Assembly: GCF_000424585.1 (NCBI RefSeq)
Contig: NZ_KE384212.1
Coordinates: 1-53,940 of the forward strand
DNA length: 53,940 bases
Reading direction: 5' to 3'
Origin: Butyrivibrio sp. MC2013
GTDB taxonomy: Bacteria > Bacillota > Clostridia > Lachnospirales > Lachnospiraceae
This document shows, piece by piece, positions 18,441 through 25,737 of this stretch (the stretch's first letter is position 1; every line of letters begins with the position of its first letter). The notes under the pieces were generated by a model, which was given only the letters and a program-made list of their open reading frames with translations, made no database searches and was not told where the DNA came from. A program made the position numbers and the translations under genes.

Positions 18441-18647
18441 ATGGATCAGGAGGCTATTGTGGACTATTTTGAAGAAGTTAAGGAAAGATTATCGGACCTG
18501 AAATTCAGAAAAAAACTCTTTGGCGGTCTGGATGAAGACGACGTGTACAAGAAGCTTGAAGAGCTTACTATGGATTTTGAGAAGGCATTTGAGAAACAGC
18601 AGGCTTATTATACCGGCCTGCTTGAAGAGCATGGTGTGGAGCTATGA
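18441..18647 (+). CDS. Small DivIVA-like protein in the pilus operon
   Basis: A 68-residue soluble, charged, helical protein. The segment FRKKLFGGLDEDDVYKKLEEL resembles the DivIVA/GpsB N-terminal motif (F-x-x-x-GYDxxEVDxFLxxL) and the rest looks coiled-coil. DivIVA-type proteins mark septa and poles. AGGAGG at 18448-18453 lies inside the frame 5 nt before GTG 18459, so a 62-residue form starting at GTG is at least as likely as ATG 18441. It overlaps the next gene by 4 bp (ATGA). The function is inferred from motif and position only. Confidence 0.6.
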   Translation: MDQEAIVDYFEEVKERLSDLKFRKKLFGGLDEDDVYKKLEELTMDFEKAFEKQQAYYTGLLEEHGVEL

Positions 18648-19207
18648 AGATGTCAAATAAAGATCCGGAAAATGTCCGTCCCTCTGATATTGTCAGGGAA
18701 AAGCGCACTAGATATCTGAACAGGCGTGATTTTGCAGACTTTATCAAAAGGCTGTTTTTCATGGCTGTCTTTCTCTATATCCTATTTGGAGTGATCTTTG
18801 GCCTTGCAATGGTGCCTGATGATGATATGAAGCCCAGACTCTCAGGGGGCGATCTGGCTCTGTATTACAGGCTGCAGACTGACTATTCATCGGGAGATCT
18901 TATAGTCTACAGGGCTGATGGCAAGGAGCATATAAGCCGTGTAGTTGCCAGGGGCGGAGATAGTGTGGAGATCACAGATGATGGTAATGTGATCATCAAC
19001 GCATCGGTTCTCATAGAAGACAGAATCTATTACAAGACTGCTCCCTATGACAGCGGAATAGTGTTTCCTGTCGTTCTTGGCAGGGATGAGATATTTGTGC
19101 TGTCTGATTACAGAGAGGGTGCAAAGGATTCCAGGTATTACGGCCCTGTAAAAAAGCCTGATATAAAGGGCAAGGTAATAACAGTTATCAGGAGAAACTC
19201 CTTATGA
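18644..19207 (+). CDS. sipA: SipA-like inactive signal peptidase I homologue (pilus assembly)
   Basis: A 187-residue protein with the type I signal peptidase fold markers: one membrane span (about 37-56), a box-B-like DDDMKPRLSGGD, a box-D-like HISRVVARGGD and box E with the DSRYYG core (162-167). The nucleophile position is D61 instead of Ser, and the general-base Lys position is S98 (HISRVV). Both catalytic residues are therefore gone. The streptococcal pilus protein SipA has lost the same two residues and acts as an assembly factor. It is flanked by overlapping genes (4 bp on each side), so it belongs to the sortase operon. Confidence 0.8.
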   Translation: MKMSNKDPENVRPSDIVREKRTRYLNRRDFADFIKRLFFMAVFLYILFGVIFGLAMVPDDDMKPRLSGGDLALYYRLQTDYSSGDLIVYRADGKEHISRVVARGGDSVEITDDGNVIINASVLIEDRIYYKTAPYDSGIVFPVVLGRDEIFVLSDYREGAKDSRYYGPVKKPDIKGKVITVIRRNSL

Positions 19208-19932
19208 AGACTCTGGGCATAGTTGCCAGGATAGGCAATTTCATATTGAGCATAGTAGCCGGGGTCCTGATCCTTTCCATGTCTTCTTATGCAGCTTTTA
19301 GCCTATGGTCCAACTATATAACGGACCACAGGGCATTTGGGACAGGCATGCTGGAATTTAAGCCCGATGGTAAAGACAGCCTTAGCTTTAAAGAACTGCA
19401 GGCTATAAATCCCGACTGTAAGGCCTGGATCACTATAGATGATACCAATATAGACTATCCCGTTATGCAGGGGGAATTTGACTATGAGTATCTTAATAAG
19501 GATGCCTTTGGCGAATATGTGTTGTCGGGATCTATATTCATGTCCACTACCAATGATGAGTATTTTACGGATCCCTATACTCTGATTTATGGTCATCATA
19601 TGGACAATGGGGCTATGTTTGGGGATATAGACAAGTTTTTGGTAAAGAGCTTTTTTGACAGCCACAAAACGGGTACTTTGTATCTGGCTGACGAGAGCTA
19701 TGAGCTTGAAGTCTTTGCTTCTGTATCTACTGATGCATATGATCCTCTGTTTTATTCCCAGGCTTCCCAACATACCAGAGACCTTCCGGCTCTTGCTGGA
19801 AAGATGCTGGACGCGGCAGTATGCTCTGAGAATGTTGATATAGCCCCGGATGATAGGATCATTGCACTGTCTACCTGCGCCGATGCAGTTACCAACGGAA
19901 GATATATATTGTTATGCAAGATCAAGCCTTGA
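19204..19932 (+). CDS. srtB: Class B sortase
   Basis: A 242-residue membrane-anchored transpeptidase. An N-terminal span (about 10-35) precedes the sortase domain. The catalytic triad is visible: H131 in YGHHM, C225 in LSTC, and R233 in NGRY. The extra N-terminal helices and the TNIDYPVMQ start are class B features. Class B enzymes polymerise FctA-type pilins in streptococci. It is the only sortase in the window, so it may both polymerise and anchor the three substrates upstream. Its stop codon overlaps the promoter of the next operon. Confidence 0.9.
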   Translation: MKTLGIVARIGNFILSIVAGVLILSMSSYAAFSLWSNYITDHRAFGTGMLEFKPDGKDSLSFKELQAINPDCKAWITIDDTNIDYPVMQGEFDYEYLNKDAFGEYVLSGSIFMSTTNDEYFTDPYTLIYGHHMDNGAMFGDIDKFLVKSFFDSHKTGTLYLADESYELEVFASVSTDAYDPLFYSQASQHTRDLPALAGKMLDAAVCSENVDIAPDDRIIALSTCADAVTNGRYILLCKIKP

Positions 19933-19957
19933 CATTCTTTTAACAAAGTTATACTAT
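19929..19957 (+). promoter_or_regulatory. Promoter of the ABC importer operon
   Basis: TTGACA (19929-19934) and TACTAT (19952-19957) at 17 bp spacing, overlapping the sortase stop codon. Confidence 0.7.
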
Positions 19958-20020
19958 GACCTGAGAAAATAATTAAATAAATGCGTCCATTTACCAGGAT
20001 GCAAAGAAGAGGAGAGAAAG

Positions 20021-21559
20021 ATGAAAAAGAAAAGCCCGGTAAATCGCACTTATGTGCAGAAAGGTCTGGCTATTCTGAGCGTGCTTTCCACGATGGCTAT
20101 TGCACTGAGCGGATGCTCAGGTGATAAGGCAGCGGATTCTTCTGATGAATCGGTTACACTTACAGTAGGCATAGCTCAGGATCTTGACGGACTTGATCCC
20201 CACAATGTTCAGGCCGCAGGAACGAGAGAGGTGTTGTTTAACATTTTCGAAGGACTTGTTAAACCCGATGAAGAAGGTAATCTGAATCCGGCTCTGGCCA
20301 GTGAGATCAGCATTTCAGATGATGCTACAGAGTACACCTTCACCCTTCGCGATGGTGTCAAGTTCCACAATGGAAAAGAGGTCACAGCAGAGGATGTCAA
20401 ATATTCCCTTGAGCGTTATAAGGATACCGGTGCTTCTTCCTTTGAAGATGTGCAGGCTATTGATATCGTCGATGATGATCATATCAAGGTAACTTTGGGA
20501 ACTGCCAATACGGAATTCCTCAGTCTCATGACTGTTGCCATCATCCCTGCAGACCTTGCTGATCCTGATAAGGAGCCCATTGGTACAGGTCCATATAAGT
20601 TTGTATCCAGAAGTCCTCAGGAAAACGTGATCGTTGAGAAGTTTGATGATTACTGGGACAGCGCCAATGCTGCTCATATTAAGGATGTAGTATTCAAGGT
20701 TGAAGCCAATCCTGATTCAATCGTCATGGATCTGGAAGGCGGATCTATAGATATGATGCCCCGTGTGACCAGTACTCAGGCTTCACAGCTGTCTGACAGC
20801 TTCAAGATCTACGAAGGACAGATGAACCTGGTACAGGCTCTTTATCTTAATAATGCTGTAGCGCCTTTTGATAATGAACTGGTAAGACAGGCTATGTGCT
20901 ATGCAGTTGATCCTGAGGAGATCATGGATTTTGTATCTGATGGAGCAGGCTTTGAAATAGGCTCAGCTATGTTCCCGTCCTTTGGCAAGTATTTTGACGA
21001 GTCATTAAATGATACTTACAACTATGATCCTGATAAGGCAAAGGAGCTCCTTGCTGAGGCAGGCTATGCTGACGGATTCTCCTTTACCATAACTGTTCCT
21101 TCAAACTATACCCAGCATATCGATACTGCCGAAGTAATAGCAGAGGAGCTTCAGAAGGTCGGTATCAAGGCGGAGATCAGCCAGATTGAATGGAACTCCT
21201 GGCTTGAAGATGTATACGGCGGCAAAAACTATGAGGCAACTGTGATAGGCTTTGATGCATCCACACTTTGTGCTTCAGCTTTGCTCTATCGCTATACCTC
21301 AGATGCTCACAACAATATGTTCAATTATGCCAATGCAGATTATGATGCTGCTTTTAAGGCTGCTCAGTCTACAACAGATGATGCTGAGCAGGTAAAGTAT
21401 TACAAAGAGTGTGAGAAGATCCTCTCAGAAACAGCGGCTGCTGTTTATATTCAGGACCTTCCCGAGTTTGTTGCCATGAGCGACAAGTTTGAAGGCTATA
21501 CCTTCTATCCGCTTTATGCACAGGATATAGCCAAGATTCGTCTTGCAGACGGAGAGTAA
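20021..21559 (+). CDS. Peptide-type ABC transporter substrate-binding lipoprotein (family 5)
   Basis: A 512-residue lipoprotein with lipobox LSGC (C32). It has the SBP family 5 pattern: LTVGIAQDLDGLDPHN near the mature N-terminus, EGLVKPDEEGNLNPALA, and the FTLRDGVKFHNGKEVTAEDV block. The family binds oligo- or dipeptides, nickel or other small ligands; the substrate cannot be read from the sequence. Two permeases and two ATPases follow, giving a complete importer. A terminator lies directly after the gene, which would make the binding protein more abundant than the membrane parts. Confidence 0.88.
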   Translation: MKKKSPVNRTYVQKGLAILSVLSTMAIALSGCSGDKAADSSDESVTLTVGIAQDLDGLDPHNVQAAGTREVLFNIFEGLVKPDEEGNLNPALASEISISDDATEYTFTLRDGVKFHNGKEVTAEDVKYSLERYKDTGASSFEDVQAIDIVDDDHIKVTLGTANTEFLSLMTVAIIPADLADPDKEPIGTGPYKFVSRSPQENVIVEKFDDYWDSANAAHIKDVVFKVEANPDSIVMDLEGGSIDMMPRVTSTQASQLSDSFKIYEGQMNLVQALYLNNAVAPFDNELVRQAMCYAVDPEEIMDFVSDGAGFEIGSAMFPSFGKYFDESLNDTYNYDPDKAKELLAEAGYADGFSFTITVPSNYTQHIDTAEVIAEELQKVGIKAEISQIEWNSWLEDVYGGKNYEATVIGFDASTLCASALLYRYTSDAHNNMFNYANADYDAAFKAAQSTTDDAEQVKYYKECEKILSETAAAVYIQDLPEFVAMSDKFEGYTFYPLYAQDIAKIRLADGE

Positions 21560-21579
21560 GATATTTATACTGATAAAAG

Positions 21580-21610
21580 ACGGGCATGTAATCTACCATG
21601 CCCGTTTTTT
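21580..21610 (+). terminator. Terminator inside the importer operon
   Basis: ACGGGCATG (21580-21588) and CATGCCCGT (21597-21605) with a T tail. It lies between the binding-protein gene and the permeases, with no obvious new promoter, so it probably reduces rather than stops transcription. Confidence 0.75.
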
Positions 21611-21653
21611 ACAAAATGGGAATCATAGATAGCTGTGATAAGGGGAGCGTTTC

Positions 21654-22595
21654 ATGAAATATATTCTAAAAAAAGCTGTTATGATGATACTCACATTGTT
21701 TGTAGTATCTATCCTGGTATTTCTGGCATTTAACCTGATACCCGGAGATCCTGCAGCCAGGAAGCTGGGTACTGAAGCTACCCCTGCTCAGCTTGAAAAT
21801 CTAAGAGAAGAGATGGGGCTTAATGACCCCCTTGTGGTCAGATATCTAAGATGGGCTGGCGGATTCGTAAAGGGTGATATGGGCGATTCCTATACCTATG
21901 GCCCTGTGGAGAAGCTCATAGCTGATAAGGTGCCTATCACCATTACTCTTGCTCTTATGGCTTTTGTCATCATGACTATCATTTCTATCCCCCTTGGAAT
22001 ATACGCTGCCAGGAATAAAGGCGGCTTTATAGACAGGATTATCGTGGTCACCGATCAGGTGGTGATGTCGGTACCTCCCTTTTTTGCAGGTATCCTGATC
22101 ACTCTTATATTTGGCCTTATACTAAAGCTTTTTGTACCAGGTAAGTTTGTGTCCTACAACAGGGATCCTGCGGGATTTTTTGCTTACCTGTTATTCCCTG
22201 CTATAGCTATAGCTCTGCCTAAGAGCGCTATGACGGTGAAACTCCTTAGAGGAAGCGTGATCGAAGAGATAGGAAGGGACTATGCCAGGACTGCATACAG
22301 CAGAGGCAATGATACCAGGCAGGTTCTCTACAGACATATATTAAAAAATGCCATGATACCTGTAGTGACCTTTATGGGCATGGCGCTTGCAGATATGGTC
22401 AGCGGCAGTATAGTCATTGAGCAGGTGTTTAATATACCGGGGCTTGGCAGGATGCTCCTGACCTCTATCAACAATAGGGATTACCCTGTGGTGGAAGCTA
22501 TCATAATGGGAATATCCATTATGGTAATGACTGTGAATTTTATGGTGGATGTGATATACAGAATAATCGATCCCAGGATCGATGCAGTTGATTAA
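21654..22595 (+). CDS. Peptide ABC importer permease, DppB/OppB type
   Basis: A 313-residue permease with six hydrophobic segments. It starts with the typical MKYILKKAVMMILTLFVVSI and contains the RDYARTAYSRG-N coupling (EAA-type) loop followed by ILKNAMIPVVTFMG. The FNIPGLGRMLLTSINNRDYPVV end is highly characteristic of DppB/OppB. It pairs with the next permease. Confidence 0.92.
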   Translation: MKYILKKAVMMILTLFVVSILVFLAFNLIPGDPAARKLGTEATPAQLENLREEMGLNDPLVVRYLRWAGGFVKGDMGDSYTYGPVEKLIADKVPITITLALMAFVIMTIISIPLGIYAARNKGGFIDRIIVVTDQVVMSVPPFFAGILITLIFGLILKLFVPGKFVSYNRDPAGFFAYLLFPAIAIALPKSAMTVKLLRGSVIEEIGRDYARTAYSRGNDTRQVLYRHILKNAMIPVVTFMGMALADMVSGSIVIEQVFNIPGLGRMLLTSINNRDYPVVEAIIMGISIMVMTVNFMVDVIYRIIDPRIDAVD

Positions 22596-22610
22596 GGGGG
22601 CAGTGACATT

Positions 22611-23483
22611 ATGAAAGACGGTAAGAATACCTATAAGTCAAGACGCCCCATGGAAAGGCTCCTGCAAAGAATACCTTTCCTGAAGGATGAAAAGTATAGT
22701 CCCTTTCTGGCGGCAGGGCTGCTGCTGACATCCATAATGCTGATCTTTATCCTGATCGGTCTGTTCTGGACTCCTTACGATCCCACGGCTATGAACAGAA
22801 ATGAGAAGCTTGCAGGAATCTCCATCAGGCATCTCATGGGAACTGATAACAAAGGCAGGGATATCCTGAGCCGTGTCATGTACGGTAGCAGGATCACCCT
22901 TATGATCGCTACAGGCACTATGATCGTTGGCGCAGGCATAGGGACAGTCCTTGGTGCGCTTACAGGCTATTTTGGCGGTATGGCAGATGAGATCTTTATG
23001 AGGATAGTGGATGCTCTGCTGGCATTTCCCTCTGTCCTTATGGCTCTTGTCATCGTGTCGCTCTTTAAGACAGGTAGCTGGGAGGTCATGATGGCTCTTG
23101 GTATTGCCTTTATCCCAAGCTTTGCCAGGATAGTAAGGTCGGAAGTGCTGCGCTGCAGATCCATGGATTATGTGGAGAATGCCAGGATACAAGGAGTGTC
23201 AGACCTTAGGATCATATTTATGCATATATTGCCTAATATACGAGGTGTACTGCTCTCATCTATCCTTATAGGCTTTAATAATGCTGTGCTGGCAGAAGCA
23301 GGACTGTCTTATCTGGGCATAGGATCACAGCCGCCTCATGACAGTTTGGGAAGTATGCTCTCAAGTGCTCAGCAGTATATGTTGTCCAATCCCGTATCAG
23401 TATTGGGGCCAGGCCTTGCCATCATATGGATGGTACTGGGATTTTCTTTCCTGGGAGAAGGACTTAGAAGGGAGGGGGACTGA
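22611..23483 (+). CDS. Peptide ABC importer permease, DppC/OppC type
   Basis: A 290-residue permease with the DppC/OppC N-terminal pattern: FLAAGLLLTSIMLIFILIGL, then DPTAMNRNEKLAG and HLMGTDNKGRDILSRVMYGSR. The coupling loop YVENARIQGVSDLRIIFMHILPN is present, as is the LAEAGLSYLGIGSQPP signature. It ends by overlapping the ATPase gene by one base (TGATG). Confidence 0.92.
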   Translation: MKDGKNTYKSRRPMERLLQRIPFLKDEKYSPFLAAGLLLTSIMLIFILIGLFWTPYDPTAMNRNEKLAGISIRHLMGTDNKGRDILSRVMYGSRITLMIATGTMIVGAGIGTVLGALTGYFGGMADEIFMRIVDALLAFPSVLMALVIVSLFKTGSWEVMMALGIAFIPSFARIVRSEVLRCRSMDYVENARIQGVSDLRIIFMHILPNIRGVLLSSILIGFNNAVLAEAGLSYLGIGSQPPHDSLGSMLSSAQQYMLSNPVSVLGPGLAIIWMVLGFSFLGEGLRREGD

Positions 23484-24301
23484 TGGACATGAGAACAGAT
23501 AATCCTGTGATCCTCTCTGTATCTGACCTCCATATTGAATTTCTGGATCATGAGAGGCCGGAAGTGGCTGTGGAAGATTTTGACCTGGAGCTGTCCAGGG
23601 GAGAGATAGTAGGATTGGTTGGTGAATCCGGTTCCGGTAAGAGTATGAGCGCTCTTGCCATAGCAGGACTCCTTCCCAGACATGACCTGTATAAGAGCGG
23701 CAGGATCATGTTTGATAATACAGATCTTCTCACCTGCAGCAGGCAAAAGCTCAGGACCTATCAGGGAGATGAGATATCCATTATCTTTCAGGAGCCTATG
23801 ACCAGTCTCAATCCTGTCAAGAAGATAGGCTGGCAGACTCAGGAGAGCCTGAAGATCCACCATCCTGAGCTGTCTGCACAGGAGAGGAAGAATAAAGCTA
23901 TAGATATGCTGGGACAGGTGGGCCTTAGAGAACCTGAGAAGCTATACAACATGTATCCCCATGAGCTTTCAGGAGGAATGCGCCAGAGAGTGATGATAGC
24001 CTCGGCCATGATAGGAGATCCCTCTATCCTCATAGCAGATGAACCTACTACAGCTCTGGATGTTACAGTGCAGGCCCAGATAGTGGAGCTTCTCAGAAAG
24101 ATCAACAGAGAAAAGGGTACTGCTATAATATTCATCTCCCATGATCTGAGTCTGGTACGTCAGCTCTGTGAGAGAGTACTGGTCATGAAAAAGGGCAAGG
24201 TAGTAGAGACGGGATATGCTTCTGAGATATTTACAAGACCTATTCATCCCTATACCAGGCGCCTGATAGCGGCTATTCCAAGAGTGGATCTTGGCAGATG
24301 A
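23483..24301 (+). CDS. Peptide ABC importer ATPase, DppD/OppD type
   Basis: A 272-residue nucleotide-binding subunit. Walker A GESGSGKS, Q-loop FQEPMTSLNP, signature LSGGMRQRV, Walker B ILIADEPTTALD and the H-loop ISHDLS are all intact. The C-terminal HPYTRRLIAAIPR marks the Opp/Dpp subfamily. It is somewhat shorter than OppD (usually about 330) because the extended C-terminal oligopeptide-transporter region is cut short. Confidence 0.92.
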   Translation: MDMRTDNPVILSVSDLHIEFLDHERPEVAVEDFDLELSRGEIVGLVGESGSGKSMSALAIAGLLPRHDLYKSGRIMFDNTDLLTCSRQKLRTYQGDEISIIFQEPMTSLNPVKKIGWQTQESLKIHHPELSAQERKNKAIDMLGQVGLREPEKLYNMYPHELSGGMRQRVMIASAMIGDPSILIADEPTTALDVTVQAQIVELLRKINREKGTAIIFISHDLSLVRQLCERVLVMKKGKVVETGYASEIFTRPIHPYTRRLIAAIPRVDLGR

Positions 24302-24361
24302 TGATATGGCCATTTTCATCAGCTTCATTATCCTGTGAGGGAAAGCAGGGCGGAGGAATAT

Positions 24362-25165
24362 ATGAGTGCTTTAGTGTCAAATACAGCTGCGTCGCAGGCG
24401 GGCGGAGATGTCTGGCAAGGAAGGGCCAGGAGCCTGGAGATAAGCGGACTGAATGTATATTATAAAAATAATAAAAAAAGTATATTTGAGAAAAGGACTC
24501 TTACCCATGCCGTCAAGGACGTGGACCTTGTGATGTACAAGGGAGAGGTCCTGGGACTGGCCGGCGAGAGCGGCTGCGGCAAATCTTCTCTTGCAAGGAC
24601 TATAGTGGGGATCAATAAGAACTATACAGGGACTATAAAAAAGACAGATCCCTATCCCCAGATGATATTCCAAGATCCCTATGGGAGCCTTAATCCCTGC
24701 GGGAAGGTGGGCTGGATCTTAAAAGAATCTCTCCGCGCAGACAGAAAGAAGAGACGCAGCGAAGAAGAGATGGATATGCGCATCCGTAAAGCGATGGAGG
24801 ATGTAGAGCTTCCCGTAGATTTTTTGGAAAGATATCCTTCGCAGCTGTCAGGTGGACAGAGGCAGAGGGTGAGCATAGCCCTGAGTCTGGTACAGGATCC
24901 CGAGATACTCATAGCAGACGAACCTGTATCTGCCCTTGATGTGACTATACAGGCTCAGATATTGCGCCTTTTGGATGATCTGCACAGGAAGCTCGACCTG
25001 TCCATACTTTTTATATCCCATGACCTCAGGGTTGTGTATAATATCTGTGATCACGTGGCTGTTATGAGAAACGGGATCATAGAAGAATACGGCGAAACAG
25101 ACTGTGTATACAGAAATCCCCGGGCTGAGTATACCAGGGAGCTGCTGCGGTCTGCCGGTATATGA
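24362..25165 (+). CDS. Peptide ABC importer ATPase, DppF/OppF type
   Basis: A 267-residue nucleotide-binding subunit with Walker A GESGCGKSS, Q-loop FQDPYGSLNP, signature LSGGQRQRV, Walker B ILIADEPVSALD and H-loop ISHDLRV. The frame is open from GTG 24335. ATG 24362 was chosen for the GGAGGA at 24352-24357. It completes a 1 SBP + 2 permease + 2 ATPase system. Substrate unknown. Confidence 0.9.
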   Translation: MSALVSNTAASQAGGDVWQGRARSLEISGLNVYYKNNKKSIFEKRTLTHAVKDVDLVMYKGEVLGLAGESGCGKSSLARTIVGINKNYTGTIKKTDPYPQMIFQDPYGSLNPCGKVGWILKESLRADRKKRRSEEEMDMRIRKAMEDVELPVDFLERYPSQLSGGQRQRVSIALSLVQDPEILIADEPVSALDVTIQAQILRLLDDLHRKLDLSILFISHDLRVVYNICDHVAVMRNGIIEEYGETDCVYRNPRAEYTRELLRSAGI

Positions 25166-25178
25166 TCTTATAGGCTGA

Positions 25179-25204
25179 TTTTGACACCTACCTCATAATA
25201 TAGT
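25179..25204 (+). repeat. 26-nt repeated element before yqeG
   Basis: Beginning TTTTGACACCTACCTC and ending ATAATATAGT, these 26 nt are identical to 29914-29939. Both copies stand just before the ribosome site of an unrelated gene. A TTGACA is included, but no -10 stands at normal distance. Confidence 0.6.
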
Positions 25205-25221
25205 TAAAGGAATTTAAATAA

Positions 25222-25737
25222 ATGAAACACTATTTGTACCCGGATGCTACTTTTGCATCCAGCTATGATATCCCTTATGAGGAGCTATATGAAAAGGGCT
25301 ACAGGGGGATAATATATGATATAGATAATACACTGGTACCTCACGGAGCCCCTGCTGATGAGAGGGCGATAGCTCTTTTTAAGAGGCTTAAAGATATAGG
25401 CTTTAAGACGATACTCATATCCAATAATAAAGAAGCGAGAGTGAAGAGCTTTGCAGAGGATGTGGGCTCTGAATATGTTTATAAGGCAGGTAAGCCCCTT
25501 AAGAGAGGCTATCTTAAGGCGCTTGAAGTCATGAATACTAACAGGGATAACAGTCTGTTTGTGGGAGATCAGCTTTTCACTGATGTGTGGGGAGCCAGAA
25601 GATGCGGTATCATGTCATATCTTGTGGACCGCATAGATGACAAGGAAGAGATCCAGATAGTACTTAAAAGAAAGTTGGAAAGCATAGTATTATTCTTTTA
25701 CAGAAGACATATCAGGAAAATGGAGAAGAACAGATGA
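25222..25737 (+). CDS. yqeG: YqeG-family HAD phosphatase
   Basis: A 171-residue HAD-superfamily (subfamily IIIA) protein. The nucleophile motif YDIDNTLV (DxD), the ISNN motif, K-P (AGKPLKRGY) and the GDQLFTDVWGA acidic motif are in order. YqeG proteins are broadly conserved in Firmicutes; some relatives dephosphorylate phosphatidylglycerophosphate, but the bacterial substrate is not settled. The stop overlaps the next gene (ATGA), so it is translationally coupled to the shikimate genes. Confidence 0.88.
   Translation: MKHYLYPDATFASSYDIPYEELYEKGYRGIIYDIDNTLVPHGAPADERAIALFKRLKDIGFKTILISNNKEARVKSFAEDVGSEYVYKAGKPLKRGYLKALEVMNTNRDNSLFVGDQLFTDVWGARRCGIMSYLVDRIDDKEEIQIVLKRKLESIVLFFYRRHIRKMEKNR

Noticed and set aside
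18644..19207. Active LepB signal peptidase for pilin processing
   Set aside because: Neither the Ser nor the Lys of the catalytic dyad is at its expected place (D61, S98).
25179..25204. Ordinary sigma-A promoter containing TTGACA
   Set aside because: No -10-like hexamer lies 16-18 bp downstream; TAATAT is only 9 bp away.
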